Assembly (NCBI GenBank): GCA_963971405.1
Contig: OZ020491.1
Coordinates: 8,798,855 to 8,862,854 of the forward strand
Source: Psococerastis gibbosa
Lineage: Eukaryota > Arthropoda > Insecta > Psocodea > Psocidae
DNA length: 64,000 nucleotides
Reading direction: 5' to 3'
Under the pieces are notes generated by a model. The model was not told the origin of the DNA and made no database searches. It worked only from the letters and a program-made list of their open reading frames with translations. The translations under genes were made by a program, and so were the position numbers. This document shows positions 35,101-40,127 of the stretch, in pieces; the stretch's first letter is position 1; each line of letters starts with the position of its first letter.

Positions 35101-35532
35101 CTTCAAAAGGCTTCCAAGGTATTTTATGAATGTAACCGAATAACCCCCTCTGTAGGTAATACCTGCGTTGAGTTACAACAGGTTTCCGTTCGCATGGTGT
35201 TTAGAAACTCGCATAAGTACTAGCAAGGTACCAACTATGCCAGCGAAGGCTTTGGTTTTTTTTTTGGACCAAACGTGCATTTGTTTTGACTTCACATATA
35301 GCCTTTTTCTTATTTTTCCATTTTAACTTGTTCACATTTACCCTGAACTCCTGTTCTGATTGTTGCAGGTACGCCAACAGGCTTCTATTTCCAACAAAAC
35401 CTGACGCCGCTCCTGCAAAGTGGGATGAGGCTCGTCATGGGTAGCAACTCCCCCCAGCCCGCTGCAGTTGCAATAGGAACGGCCGACGAGTCGCCCAGCG
35501 CTGACATGACTACTACGCCGCCTGACACTTGA
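1564..35532 (+). CDS. Wnk: WNK (with-no-lysine) serine/threonine protein kinase, 22 visible exons, 5' partial
   Basis: WNK kinases sense chloride, osmotic stress and crowding, and activate SPAK/OSR1 (insect Fray) kinases that control cation-chloride cotransporters. Exons: 1564-2136, 2815-3074, 3551-3771, 4097-4325, 4671-4917, 5402-7759, 9629-9865, 10824-11021, 12565-12630, 15035-15289, 15695-16342, 16641-16783, 17463-17652, 20929-21241, 22188-22510, 22802-22975, 23508-23771, 26827-27549, 29595-29650, 33133-33359, 34754-35044, 35369-35532. They sum to 8,160 nt and stay in frame. The usual subdomain II lysine is Cys (VAWCELQ) and the catalytic lysine is in subdomain I ([11 protein letters not shown]), the WNK hallmark. 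[15 protein letters not shown] and APE are intact. PF1, PF2, RFxV motifs and a C-terminal HQ coiled coil follow. An acceptor before 1564 implies an upstream exon; the in-frame ATG at 1681 is an alternative start. Identification is firm, exact ends of some C-terminal exons less so. Confidence 0.96.
2362..2462. mobile_element. Small palindromic MITE related to 26228-26336
   Basis: The left arm CTAACAGAACCATAGTTTGG pairs imperfectly with the right arm ending AACGGTGTTAG. In WNK intron 1. The remainder of that intron (2137-2361, 2463-2814) shows no feature. Confidence 0.5.
2815..3074 (+). CDS. Wnk: WNK exon 2: kinase N-lobe
   Basis: It starts [16 protein letters not shown] after CTTTCAG. The glycine loop carries the WNK-specific catalytic lysine (second K of the GTFKTVY block). 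The usual subdomain II lysine position is Cys in VAWCELQ. It continues through helix C ([19 protein letters not shown]) to the hinge ([11 protein letters not shown]). The donor AAAAC|GTAAGT leaves two bases that complete a Thr codon with exon 3. Confidence 0.96.
3331..3541 (+). mobile_element. tRNA-derived SINE (family A), copy 1
   Basis: The head has an A box-like TAGCGTACTGGT and a perfect B box GGTTCGAGTCC (3382-3392). A tRNA-unrelated body follows, through GGAGGGCATGTAAAGCAGGC and CTCCGCTAGGTTGG. The stretch CTTTCACCC between the boxes resembles a Glu-type anticodon loop, but stem pairing is poor, so the parent tRNA is uncertain. Other copies: 37086-37200 (partial), 38345-38550, 44342-44580 (-), 51164-51378 (-). 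Confidence 0.85.
3551..3771 (+). CDS. Wnk: WNK exon 3: catalytic loop and activation segment
   Basis: Starts after CAATTTTCAG with [20 protein letters not shown]. Contains HRDLKCDN (catalytic Asp) and DLGLATL (Mg-binding Asp; the Leu residues line the chloride pocket in studied WNKs). The activation-loop Ser is in SFAKSVIG. Ends at 3771 with one base of a Gly codon before GTATGT. Confidence 0.96.
4097..4325 (+). CDS. Wnk: WNK exon 4: kinase C-lobe
   Basis: Opens [20 protein letters not shown] after AATTTCAG. It carries the APE motif, the conserved [20 protein letters not shown] block and the run to DIIEQCIR. The donor ATTAG|GTGAGC leaves AG to complete an Arg codon in exon 5. Confidence 0.96.
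4671..4917 (+). CDS. Wnk: WNK exon 5: end of kinase, start of PF1 (CCT1) domain
   Basis: Begins [18 protein letters not shown], the kinase C-terminal helix block. It then runs into the PF1 (OSR1_C-like, autoinhibitory) domain with [24 protein letters not shown] and [10 protein letters not shown]. Ends ATG|GTAAGT in phase 0. Confidence 0.95.
4965..5240 (+). mobile_element. LINE reverse-transcriptase C-terminal relic
   Basis: In WNK intron 5, broken frames resemble the tail of LINE RT proteins. They run through a block reading roughly [16 protein letters not shown], then [18 protein letters not shown]. Frameshifts and stops show it is dead. A related relic lies at 23130-23375. The end is marked by a (GAA)n tract near 5222-5236. 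Confidence 0.45.
5402..7759 (+). CDS. Wnk: WNK exon 6: end of PF1 and Met/Asn/Gln-rich low-complexity tract
   Basis: This is a single 2,358-nt exon (786 codons). It starts [20 protein letters not shown], the last helix of PF1, directly after TTTTTTAG. From about codon 40 to 600 it is dominated by Gln, Asn, Met, Val and His, with many imperfect copies of units such as MNQxQ, HQELMNQ and QQPVMNQ. The final ~180 codons are Ser/Thr/Asp/Glu-rich. Ends GAGCAT|GTAAGT in phase 0. Antisense open frames over this exon come from the Q/N composition. The tract lies between PF1 and PF2 and is probably disordered and prion-like. Confidence 0.93.
8616..9336 (-). repeat. ~0.72 kb interspersed element, copy 1 (GTCT-ended)
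   Basis: It is the inverted counterpart of 19039-19781. One end is a (GTCT)n run followed by CGATTTCCGGGCAAACTACT; the other ends ACTCGGACCGGTTCTT. A C-homopolymer sits at 9210-9223. No inverted termini and no target duplication are evident. Both copies hold a similar short open frame, but homopolymer differences suggest it is not translated. Confidence 0.8.
9411..9597 (-). mobile_element. SINE-like element family B, antisense copy
   Basis: Read on the minus strand, the family starts near CGACTTCGATGGC, runs through TGCGATCGG and TGAAGAGG, then TTGTATGCGATTAACC, and ends in poly(A), seen here as poly(T) at 9411-9429. This copy ends about 30 bp before the acceptor of WNK exon 7. Other copies: 24600-24775, 24826-25003, 29841-30023, 34017-34204, 35121-35245, 48155-48255, 54905-55075, 59598-59757. 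Confidence 0.75.
9629..9865 (+). CDS. Wnk: WNK exon 7: linker and first half of PF2 (CCT2) domain
   Basis: Acceptor TATGTTACAG. The first half is charged and basic (a [16 protein letters not shown] stretch). It then enters PF2: [29 protein letters not shown]. Ends CTG|GTCAGT in phase 0. PF2 domains bind RFxV peptides in characterised WNKs. Confidence 0.92.
9881..10255 (-). mobile_element. LINE C-terminal fragment with CxxC...C zinc motif
   Basis: An open frame of 124 codons on the minus strand in WNK intron 7. It contains [18 protein letters not shown] followed by [11 protein letters not shown] and LFSC. This matches the C-terminal domain of many arthropod LINE polymerases (HDxLxxHLxRIGI ... 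CPLC ... HLLxC). The expected His is replaced by Asp here (NADRLFSC). No upstream RT core is present, so it is a 5'-truncated copy. Confidence 0.6.
10402..10610. mobile_element. Palindromic MITE (near-perfect hairpin)
   Basis: The arms, about 95 bp each, pair almost perfectly around a short loop near 10500-10515. The outer ends read TATAGTCCACGCAAAATGAG and its complement. The inner arms share GTTTTGATCCTGTGCAACAC and its complement. It lies in WNK intron 7. Open frames crossing it are artefacts of the symmetry. Confidence 0.85.
10714..10815 (+). repeat. 34-bp tandem repeat, 3 copies, abutting the exon 8 acceptor
   Basis: Three near-identical 34-bp units start at 10714, 10748 and 10782, each opening TACTGTGGTAGTGGTATTG. 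The last unit stops 8 bp before WNK exon 8. It therefore forms most of the branch-point region, and only TTTTTCAG follows it. Confidence 0.92.
10824..11021 (+). CDS. Wnk: WNK exon 8: second half of PF2 domain
   Basis: Acceptor ATTTTTCAG. Codes [20 protein letters not shown] then [10 protein letters not shown], the helical half of PF2. A Pro/Thr/Arg-rich linker follows. Ends CCCAAT|GTAAGT, phase 0. Confidence 0.93.
11255..11515 (+). mobile_element. LINE RT C-terminal relic
   Basis: In intron 8. Frames contain [18 protein letters not shown], the RLxWFGHVxRM signature of a LINE RT tail. An upstream block shared with 13660-13860 includes GATGAGAAGAGAGTTCG. Interrupted by shifts; not functional. 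The rest of intron 8 (11516-12564) shows no gene. It includes a TTAAGCATGCT-containing stretch near 12275-12412 that resembles part of the element at 28785-29032. Confidence 0.55.
12565..12630 (+). CDS. Wnk: WNK exon 9: 22-codon basic micro-exon
   Basis: A 66-nt exon. Acceptor CACCCCCAG; codes [20 protein letters not shown] plus KS; donor TCT|GTAAGT. The Ser/Arg-rich block joins in frame to KDETSVSS of exon 10. Its length is a multiple of three, so it could be skipped without a frameshift. Confidence 0.88.
13446..13633. mobile_element. Palindromic MITE of the AGGCG...ATTCCAC family, TA-flanked
   Basis: The left end is GGCGGCTATTCCACTTGTCA and the right end its complement. Both are flanked by TA (13444-13445 and 13634-13635). 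The arms continue through a TTGACGGG block and a TTATAATATGGTAG block. It lies in WNK intron 9. Family members: 25796, 33391, 33463, 33843, 46562, 47874, 49284 and 62571. Confidence 0.85.
13660..13860 (-). mobile_element. LINE RT C-terminal relic
   Basis: The reverse complement shares a 16-18 bp block around GATGAGAAGAGAGTTCG with 11280-11310. It encodes broken pieces like [10 protein letters not shown] and LQW. This is another copy of the same LINE family in opposite orientation. Confidence 0.45.
14551..14795. mobile_element. Small TIR element (GGCCCGGTAC termini)
   Basis: Inverted ends GGCCCGGTAC (14551) and GTACCGGGCC (14786-14795), with TA just outside on the left and within two bases on the right. 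No coding potential. The rest of intron 9 (13861-14550 and 14796-15034) shows nothing recognisable apart from AT-rich sequence. Confidence 0.5.
15035..15289 (+). CDS. Wnk: WNK exon 10: Ser/Thr-rich linker
   Basis: Acceptor TTATTTTACAG; starts [20 protein letters not shown]. It holds repeated Ser/Thr-Pro sites and ends [15 protein letters not shown] in phase 0. Probably disordered and phosphorylated. The following intron (15290-15694) shows no recognisable feature. Confidence 0.88.
15695..16342 (+). CDS. Wnk: WNK exon 11: Pro/Thr/Ala-rich region with RFLV motif
   Basis: Acceptor AACGTTGCAG; 216 codons. It opens [24 protein letters not shown] at 15884-15895 fits the R-F-x-V motif that docks to SPAK/OSR1 and PF2 domains. 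The rest is low complexity (Pro, Thr, Ala, Val). Ends CCAGAA|GTAAGT, phase 0. Confidence 0.9.
16641..16783 (+). CDS. Wnk: WNK exon 12
   Basis: Acceptor TTGCTTCAG; starts [20 protein letters not shown] and ends in DVPS plus two bases of a Glu codon, donor GTGAGT. The short block with conserved GRKxS/W character occurs in the mid-C-terminal part of insect WNKs. Reading past the donor meets a stop at once, which supports the splice. Confidence 0.85.
16954..17131. repeat. Hairpin followed by a C25 homopolymer
   Basis: Arms of about 52 bp pair from CTTTGAAGGTA (16954) to its complement ending 17106, around a loop near 17025-17050. The shared inner ends read ACTATGCGCCC. A run of 25 C follows at 17107-17131. 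Probably a small MITE in WNK intron 12. Confidence 0.75.
17463..17652 (+). CDS. Wnk: WNK exon 13: conserved [10 protein letters not shown] block
   Basis: Acceptor TTTTATTTCAG. The first base completes Glu, then [19 protein letters not shown]. Further on: [20 protein letters not shown]. This helical segment is typical of animal WNKs. Donor CTTG|GTGAGT, phase 0. Confidence 0.9.
17740..17945 (+). mobile_element. Possible LINE RT relic
   Basis: The frame encodes [20 protein letters not shown] followed by SAAQSI. It loosely resembles the segment of insect LINE polymerases that normally reads AL.RLMPNVGGPR...LLASVV. Degenerate; the call is tentative. Confidence 0.35.
19039..19781 (+). repeat. ~0.74 kb interspersed element, copy 2 (GACA-ended)
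   Basis: Inverted copy of 8616-9336. It starts AAAGAACCGGTCCGAG near 19038 and ends in a GACAGACCGACC tetranucleotide run at 19735-19780. An internal frame similar to one in copy 1 runs from ATGGCAGGG at 19245. Confidence 0.8.
20377..20562. mobile_element. G-rich small TIR element
   Basis: Ends read CAAGGCCATGGCCAGGA and, on the other strand, CAAGGCCGTAGCCAAGGA. Long G runs occur at 20405-20417 and 20502-20520. The same GCCGTAGCCAAGG end reappears beside a C run at 29071-29104. Confidence 0.5.
20929..21241 (+). CDS. Wnk: WNK exon 14
   Basis: Acceptor CCGGTTACAG; starts [20 protein letters not shown] and ends FSVIRDLQ plus one base of Gly; donor GTAATT. No motif recognised. It is included because it splices in frame on both sides, has coding-like GC content and runs open throughout. 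Confidence 0.8.
21694..22028. mobile_element. Inverted-repeat element (~45-bp arms)
   Basis: The left arm reads TGTGATTGGGGTCTATTCCC, then TATAGCGCCCATGA. The right arm near 21990-22028 is its imperfect complement. A related fragment with CTGTGATTGG lies at 21312-21330. In WNK intron 14. Confidence 0.55.
22188..22510 (+). CDS. Wnk: WNK exon 15: Gln/Ile/Gly repeat region
   Basis: Acceptor TTTTGCAG. Codes [20 protein letters not shown], then imperfect repeats built on IQPIG and GPIN ([16 protein letters not shown] and similar). The donor CTG|GTGAAT is weak but keeps phase 0 into exon 16. An end elsewhere before 22567 is possible. Confidence 0.8.
22802..22975 (+). CDS. Wnk: WNK exon 16
   Basis: Acceptor TTATGTTAG; codes [20 protein letters not shown], then [20 protein letters not shown], ending SHSEDS|GTAAGT in phase 0. 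The DLxxELAKIH helix is a recognisable WNK C-terminal element. Confidence 0.85.
23130..23375 (+). mobile_element. LINE RT C-terminal relic
   Basis: In intron 16. Broken frames contain [18 protein letters not shown], matching the (K)LIYKTLIRPVVTYGCET block of LINE polymerases. A block ending MSQDRMP is shared with 4965-5240. Stops and shifts throughout. Confidence 0.55.
23508..23771 (+). CDS. Wnk: WNK exon 17: two RFxV docking motifs
   Basis: The acceptor TTTTTAAG has AG but an atypical -3 base. Codes [20 protein letters not shown]; then RFQV at 23586-23597 ([12 protein letters not shown]) and RFSV at 23664-23675 ([10 protein letters not shown]). Both fit the RFxV consensus for SPAK/OSR1 docking. 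Ends GACACT|GTAAGT, phase 0. Confidence 0.9.
24108..24501. mobile_element. Palindromic MITE, TTAAGAGTGTAC family copy 1
   Basis: Ends TTAAGAGTGTACAGCCCGTA and its near-complement. The arms of about 190 bp pair around 24290-24310 and include AGAAGACTACTTCATGCATC and its complement. Copy 2 is at 25309-25674. In WNK intron 17. Confidence 0.85.
24600..25003. mobile_element. Two SINE family B copies, 5' ends facing (inverted pair)
   Basis: An antisense copy at 24600-24775 is followed by a sense copy at 24826-25003 ending AAAAAAAAATT. The two are separated by about 50 bp and could pair as a stem of about 150 bp. See 9411-9597 for the family description. Confidence 0.75.
25309..25674. mobile_element. 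Palindromic MITE, TTAAGAGTGTAC family copy 2
   Basis: Perfect 12-bp ends TTAAGAGTGTAC / GTACACTCTTAA. It shares AGTCTTCTACAACTT-like and AAGATTTGGCTCAT blocks with copy 1, but the arms are more diverged (older). Confidence 0.8.
25796..25900. mobile_element. Half of an AGGCG...ATTCCAC family MITE
   Basis: The left end TA|AGGCGGGTATTCCACATACG leads to a loop-side motif GACGTGGTAGCAG (25865-25877) and a TGTCTGCT. The right arm is missing where a LINE fragment begins, so it seems truncated. Confidence 0.65.
25905..26130 (+). mobile_element. LINE C-terminal zinc-motif fragment
   Basis: In one frame: [20 protein letters not shown], then [11 protein letters not shown]. This is the CxxC...H...C motif near the end of LINE polymerases. 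A frameshift follows at about 26030. Distinct in sequence from the one at 9881-10255. Confidence 0.6.
26228..26336. mobile_element. Small palindromic MITE (TAACACC...GGCCACAG ends)
   Basis: Ends AATAACACCGATTGGCCACA and complement. A related element lies at 2362-2462 in intron 1 with ends CTAACA...TTTGGCCACAGTT. The part of intron 17 from 26337 to 26826 shows nothing else. Confidence 0.6.
26827..27549 (+). CDS. Wnk: WNK exon 18: Ser/Arg-rich C-terminal region
   Basis: Acceptor TATATATGTAG; 241 codons. It opens [20 protein letters not shown], with many Ser-Pro sites (SPQ, SPK, SPRE). It contains an acidic stretch [16 protein letters not shown] and a basic Ser stretch [15 protein letters not shown]. 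Ends DSA|GTAAGC, phase 0. Probably a phosphorylated disordered region. Confidence 0.9.
28153..28283. mobile_element. Palindromic element, CTCACCAGCGGGC family
   Basis: The left end CTCACCAGCGGGCTTACTAT pairs with GCCATAGTTGGCCCGCTGA. Related end sequences (CTCATCAGCGGCCCTATTATG) occur at 52309-52335 and near 53305-53350. Confidence 0.55.
28785..29032. mobile_element. Inverted-repeat element with TTTAGCATGCTAAA ends
   Basis: Left GGGGGCATTCACTAT...TTTAGCATGCTAAA, right TTTAGCATGCTAAA...ATAGTGAATCCCC. The arms are about 45 bp and the core AT-rich. Confidence 0.6.
29595..29650 (+). CDS. Wnk: WNK exon 19: start of C-terminal coiled coil
   Basis: A 56-nt exon. Acceptor TGTTGTAG; codes [18 protein letters not shown] plus two bases of Lys; donor AGAAA|GTAAGT. 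It continues without break into the HQ coiled coil of exon 20. Confidence 0.9.
29841..30023 (-). mobile_element. SINE family B, antisense copy
   Basis: T-rich start, AAGGTTAATCGTGTACAAAT, CTCTACAATCGCCTCACTAA, AATCGCAAGGTGCGTCACTA to TTGCCACCGAAT. In WNK intron 19. Confidence 0.78.
30163..32906. mobile_element. Giant inverted repeat: two ~0.9 kb arms around a ~0.93 kb spacer
   Basis: The left arm is 30163-31067 and the right arm 32003-32906, starting GATAATGAAACTGACTAAGT on both outer ends. By eye, a core of about 600 bp (about 30240-30840) differs at only one or two positions. Mismatches rise toward the spacer (GCCAGACG-containing inner part) and there are three in the outer 70 bp. Beyond the arms the similarity continues weakly with a gap. 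The spacer contains a copy of another repeat (31366-31700). There is no transposase frame. It could be a foldback-type transposon or an inverted duplication of a repeat. In a transcript the arms would form a very long hairpin. Confidence 0.9.
31366..31700 (+). repeat. GGCGTAAATAG element, copy inside the giant hairpin spacer
   Basis: Starts CATCGGCGTAAATAGTGGGG with a G-rich run. It shares GTTATGGAGGCGAAA, CACAATAACGAAAGGGAAAT and CTCAACTGT-like blocks with 61515-61880. The open frame across it reflects shared repeat DNA, not a gene. Confidence 0.75.
33133..33359 (+). CDS. Wnk: WNK exon 20: HQ-motif coiled coil
   Basis: Acceptor TTGTTGCAG. Codes [20 protein letters not shown] then RKMSQR, an amphipathic helix with two HQ dipeptides. 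This is the WNK C-terminal coiled coil/HQ motif used for WNK-WNK contacts. A Pro/Tyr-rich stretch ([16 protein letters not shown]) follows. The donor TTCAG|GTGTGT leaves one base to complete Val in exon 21. Confidence 0.9.
33391..33777. mobile_element. Nested palindromic MITEs of the AGGCG family
   Basis: The outer element has ends AGGCGCCCATTCCACCGACC / complement, arms of about 70 bp ending at the loop in GACGTGGTAGCAGACATT, and TA at each side. The 8 bp AGTTTGTT also occurs directly outside both ends, allowing for one overlapping base. A second element, 33463-33705 (ends GGCGGGGTTTCCACCGACCT), sits exactly in the loop, flanked by TA. Confidence 0.88.
33843..33945. mobile_element. AGGCG-family MITE (degenerate)
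   Basis: Ends TGGCGCGGATTCCACCTACG and TTGGTGGAATCAGCGCC with TA outside. The centre carries ATGTCTGCTACCACGT, the family's loop-side motif. Confidence 0.75.
34017..34204 (-). mobile_element. SINE family B, antisense copy with poly(T)
   Basis: T-run at 34014-34035, then GATTAATCGCATACAAACAA and the family body to CATTGAAGTCG. In WNK intron 20. The rest of this intron (34205-34753) shows no feature. Confidence 0.8.
34754..35044 (+). CDS. Wnk: WNK exon 21
   Basis: Acceptor TTGCTTTCAG; first bases complete Val, then [21 protein letters not shown] Ser/Thr/Pro-rich stretch follows, with [20 protein letters not shown]. Donor TTGG|GTAAGC, phase 1. Confidence 0.87.
35121..35245 (-). mobile_element. 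SINE family B, truncated antisense copy
   Basis: Matches the middle and 5' part of the family (GAATGTAACC...CGCATGGTGTTTAGA...CCAGCGAAG). In WNK intron 21. Confidence 0.65.
35369..35532 (+). CDS. Wnk: WNK exon 22: C-terminus and stop
   Basis: Acceptor ATTGTTGCAG. Codes [20 protein letters not shown] and ends TTTPPDT followed by TGA at 35530-35532. In frame with exon 21. Confidence 0.9.
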
Positions 35533-36118
35533 TCATATGGGCTGCTTCGCGTTTAAGGCCCGTTGTATAAAGCCAGTTCAACTGCAGTACTGCAAGGTCT
35601 ACTGAGAGCTGGGTACATGTCATTGTCTTGTTTTTTTATTAACGACCCCACCGCCTCTGAAATAACAGAAGGTAGCCCGGTCGTCACTGTAAGCTGGCGT
35701 GTCTAGAGGAAGACAGCGCGTCAGCAGTAGTTCAGCTGTGTAAAATCTGCTGAAGTAGACTCTATGGGTTCCCCTGCCCATTCGCTCCAAAGATATCTCA
35801 GTAGTACTGCCGTAGTACAGCTGCCTTTGTAGCACAGGACCTAATTGGACACTTGTCTCCCATTTCTCGTTGCCATATTTTAACTAGGCTAATAACGAAT
35901 GCGAATTACAGTTCAAAAAGCAGCTATAAATCCTTTTTAACGTTTTACTTTGCTTAACGTGCCTGGTGCACTGGTGGTGGAAGGGTTCCAGGTTAAAGAA
36001 TAAGGGTCGACCTCATCATCGTTGGAAATGTTTTGGTAAACATTCCGACAGTTTGTTTTCCAGAACTTCAAAAATTGTTCCGACCATCCATTGGATTGGA
36101 AGTTAAGATAATCTAGTT

Positions 36119-36480
36119 CAGTGGTTCTCAACAGGAACGTTACCGTGACTCAAAATTCTCCTCCTCGTGGATTCGCGACCCAACACTGCTGTATCTTCAA
36201 ATTTTTAATATGAGCCAACTATTCTGTCCAAAAAAATTATCAGCTGTTGCCGCATTTCATACACTCTTGCCAGCATTTTACCTTTAGATAACCGGCACAC
36301 CTCTGTGAAAGAGCAATGCATCATGCTGTGTTTCCAAGTCACCACATACGAGTAGTTAACCTGGTGTTAAGTGCACTTCTTTTTTTGATTTTTGATACTA
36401 GGTACTTTACGTCATAATTTGCCTTGGTGTCTTCCCTACCCTAGTGAATCAGCTCGTGACTCTACACTTGGAAACCCCTG
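36119..36480. mobile_element. hAT-type MITE with 8-bp target duplication
   Basis: The left terminus CAGTGGTTCTCAAC is the classic Charlie-like hAT end. The right terminus is TTGGAAACCCCTG, i.e. CAGGGGTTTCCAA on the other strand. Flanking octamers ATCTAGTT (36111-36118) and ACCTAGTT (36481-36488) match at 7 of 8 positions. At 362 bp it has no coding capacity. Confidence 0.8.
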
Positions 36481-37085
36481 ACCTAGTTGAACCCTGGGCT
36501 AATTTTGAAATAACAATGAAACAAACTGATTTTTTAGTTTACTTTTATTTAACACTTAATAAATTTAATAATTTAAATTATTAGTGTGTGTATTATAGAA
36601 GTCACCTTTTTCAAAATCCGAAGTTGTGTAAACAAAACTTGGCACTGATCACGGTTTTACCATTGGATGGTAGGATTGGAATGAGTCATTAATCATAAAT
36701 CATTTCCAATGATGGTTGGTTCGGCACTTTATGATTAATATAACATTGTTACCGACATGTCCGGCGAAAATTACTTGTTATTTGTTGTGGTGGCTGTCTT
36801 CTATTAGATAAATTAAAAAAGTGTATAGTGATTGACCCGTCATGGCGGGGTGACTATCTTCAAGAATTTAGTGAACTTCAATGATAACAGTCATTACTTG
36901 TTAGGAAACTAGTTGTTTCGAATAGGGGTTCAGCGATTTTTATCAAAATAGATGTATCCTTACATCGCCTAATGTTTTATTTTAGTACGTTTAAATTTTG
37001 GTAAAAATGTAAATTGCTCACATTCCTTTGTAAATATGATTTATGCGCAACTTTTTATATTTTTCTAAATTTTATTATTTATATA

Positions 37086-37200
37086 TACTGCACTCTGACT
37101 TTCAGCGAAATGGTTTGAGTCCCACACGTGCTTAATCAGGCGGTCCCGGGTCTTCCCTGTTGAATATAAGAGTTAGGTTGACTGAGGTTAACTAAACAGT
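37086..37200 (+). mobile_element. tRNA-derived SINE (family A), partial
   Basis: Keeps the CTCTGACTTTCA segment, a B-box-like GGTTTGAGTCCC and the CAGGCGGTCCCGGG body. The head and part of the middle are missing. Confidence 0.7.
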
Positions 37201-38344
37201 CATTATTTATTTATTACCGAGTACCTCATGGGGCTATCCGCCATTTCTTCTGGCCCATAAATCTAGAGGGTGCGTTGGAATTAACACATTCACTGGCGCC
37301 AGACCAAAATCGGTAGTTTTCCAGATAGGTAAATGTCTACCGAATTCGTTTGACACAACATTTTTCCTGTGAGTTCGTGTCTATCGAAATCATTCGAGGC
37401 CCCGTCTACTGAAATCACTAAACAAACAAACCCGTGTTTTTGTTTTGTCAGGCAATAAAAAATAACAAAGCTATGGCGACTCAAACTTTCATGTAATTGA
37501 TTAAAACAAGAGATGCAAATGGCGATGTGCTAAGTTCCTCATCTTACCACCTGGAGTAATATGGAAAACCACTGTCCAGTGATATCGCTAGCCATGGCAG
37601 TGAATGTGTTAAATATCCGGTATTATAACTAACAAGTTCCGTGAGTGGCGACACCAACCTATGATTGAATGATCGCCAGGAGCATATCGGACTTAATTGA
37701 TACCTTAGGCTGCTAAATTATTACATTCTTAGAGCTTTAATGGTGTTATCAGTTGTTTTATTGAACTGAAATCGCATTCTACTAGGGATATGCCAGGTTT
37801 CTTAGAAAGCACTCTGAGATAATGTATCTTATACTTATGCGTAGTTTTTCACAGAATCAGGCCATAACTACGACTAGCATTTTTAATCAGCTTGAAACCA
37901 TGTGTTGAGTACCTTACTATACTAGCAGGCGTACCATGGCGTTTATATACTAACATGCCCGGGAATAATTTGAACCATATTAAAACCGGTGTTAAAATTT
38001 CCCTTTCCCTATAGACTAAATTCATTTTGTTTTTGTCATATTGGTACCACTGTAACACATAAATTAAGCACATGCAACAATTAATAGCTTTTGACAAAAC
38101 AACACTACTTTCATTCCCGTAAGTAGGCCCGGTATAAATGGATCATTCTCGCAGTTGCGATTTGCCGACGTGTTTTCCATTCAAGATTTCTTGACGATTT
38201 CAGAAACTGGCATGAAGTCGACCGCATGAAAGTGCACGGTTTTCCGCAAGACACGCCAGATCACAGAAATGTTCTGACGTAAACTCTGTGGGCTTGCACC
38301 AACCATTCACCCAACCCTGATTCCTACAATAGAAAAGATTAGGT

Positions 38345-38550
38345 CAGGACATGTAGCGTAGTGGTACGGACTCTGACTTTCACCCGAAAGGTTGTTGGTT
38401 CGAGTCCCACACTGTCTACATTTTCTGGCCATGCTTCGGAGGGCATGTAAAGCAGGCGGTCCCGGGTCATCCTAGTTGAGGAGAGAGGGCTTCATAGCCC
38501 TAACTCCGCTAGGTTGGCTTAGTAATAGAAACAATAAAAAGTCCTTATTT
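38345..38550 (+). mobile_element. tRNA-derived SINE (family A), best-preserved copy
   Basis: A box TAGCGTAGTGG (38353-38363) and B box GGTTCGAGTCC (38396-38406) are both intact, with spacing like a tRNA promoter. The body ends near AATAGAAACAATAAAAAGTC. Confidence 0.88.
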
Positions 38551-39724
38551 AAAAGACCAGTACTGAATCCTTGATTTTGTGGAAAACTAAACTCGCCGTG
38601 TAAGCTCGCTATGCCTCTACCATGATTATATACTCGATATTATAAATCCCATCGCTTAAGCTTCCTTAAAGATCACTACACTATTCTGCTTAGGTTTGTT
38701 GAGTAATTATTAATTAATTAATTTAAAATTTAGCTGATTATGTAAATTGAAGGTTGTTGCAAGACTTACGGTGTAAGTGGACAGGATTAATTTTTTTTTG
38801 CACGTTTTGTATTTAGTGCCATATTTATTATCTTGAAGGGCTTTTCATAGACATGGGCCTTCTTGCAGTGGCCCCATTTAACTTACCCAATGCCAACGAC
38901 CCCACGTTGATTTTTGATACTGTTTATAATTGGTATTGTTTCCGCATTAATTTTGGCCATTTGTATTTTCCTAAATAAAAACACATATTTAAGCTATATT
39001 TATTTACACCAAGCGGTTAAGGTGAGAGTTCTCAGCGTACAACAATGTAGTGGCAAAAAGTTGTGAGGTTGGAGGCTCTGATCAACAGCTAAACACAGTC
39101 ATAATAAAGCTATTTATATTGCCGCTGAATTGCGCAGAATGCTACTACACCGGTTCTGTACCTTGTCTATCCACTACTAAGCAGCCGAAAAATGATAAAA
39201 AATGTAGGACTAAGTCACGGAGTTCGGGAGTTGGATTAAAAAACGAAAGTAAAGAATTTCATTTACATTTAACGTAATTATAAAAAAAAAATGCATACCT
39301 CATTAAATTTATAAAATTCATAAGATTTAAAGTACATTTCCATTAAACAAGTTTTCCCTGTCGGGATCTTAGAGATGACTGCTTTAAAAGTTGTTTACTC
39401 AACACTATAAAATGAAGGATTTAACACAAACACAGCCATGATTCGAAACAACTATGCATACATCAGGAAATCGGGTGATGGTGGTTGCGAGAAAGAAAGA
39501 AAGTTGTCTTTATTTTCCATATGGGCGAATTTTGGGCCTTTCGATCTACTCTTACAATTAACCCGCGAGATATTATTATAATTTATCTTCCGGCTTGTTG
39601 ATGATTATACAAATGTGACAAATATTTCGAAAGTCAAAATAAGACGATTGTCTGGCACTACTTCGGTTGAAAACTTTCCAAGGCTAACTAACCTTGATGA
39701 TTCATGCACTGCAAAGGCTCTTAT

Positions 39725-39782
39725 ACCAATTAGTCAATAGTAAATGTGGTATTGACTATTGACGTAGGTGGAATATGCGCCA
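39725..39782. mobile_element. Relic arm of AGGCG-family MITE
   Basis: TAGTAAATGTGGTATTGACT, then TTGACGTAGGTGGAATATGCGCC. It matches an arm of the element at 62571-62711. Confidence 0.55.
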
Positions 39783-40127
39783 AAATGCAGATTGATCGTA
39801 AGAAATTAATGTATTGATGGGTCTAACTATGAATGTCTTCCAACAATCTTCATGTAACTTCCACGCTTATTATTTTATTTTTAGCTTTTGTGTAGGAACT
39901 TTAATTTTATAAGTATTAGTTTATACTAGCTGAAGGTGAATGAGGGGATTGTCTCTGTGATTACCGAGTGACTGATCATGATGATAAAAAATACGATAAT
40001 AGGCTAAAATTGTGTTATTATTTCCCTATTGTGCTTCATAAAATTTTTCGCCGACTTGCCAAATATTTTGAGGGTGCTCGGATATTAAACTATTTTAACT
40101 CTAATACTGTATTTTTATGAGTCTTTG

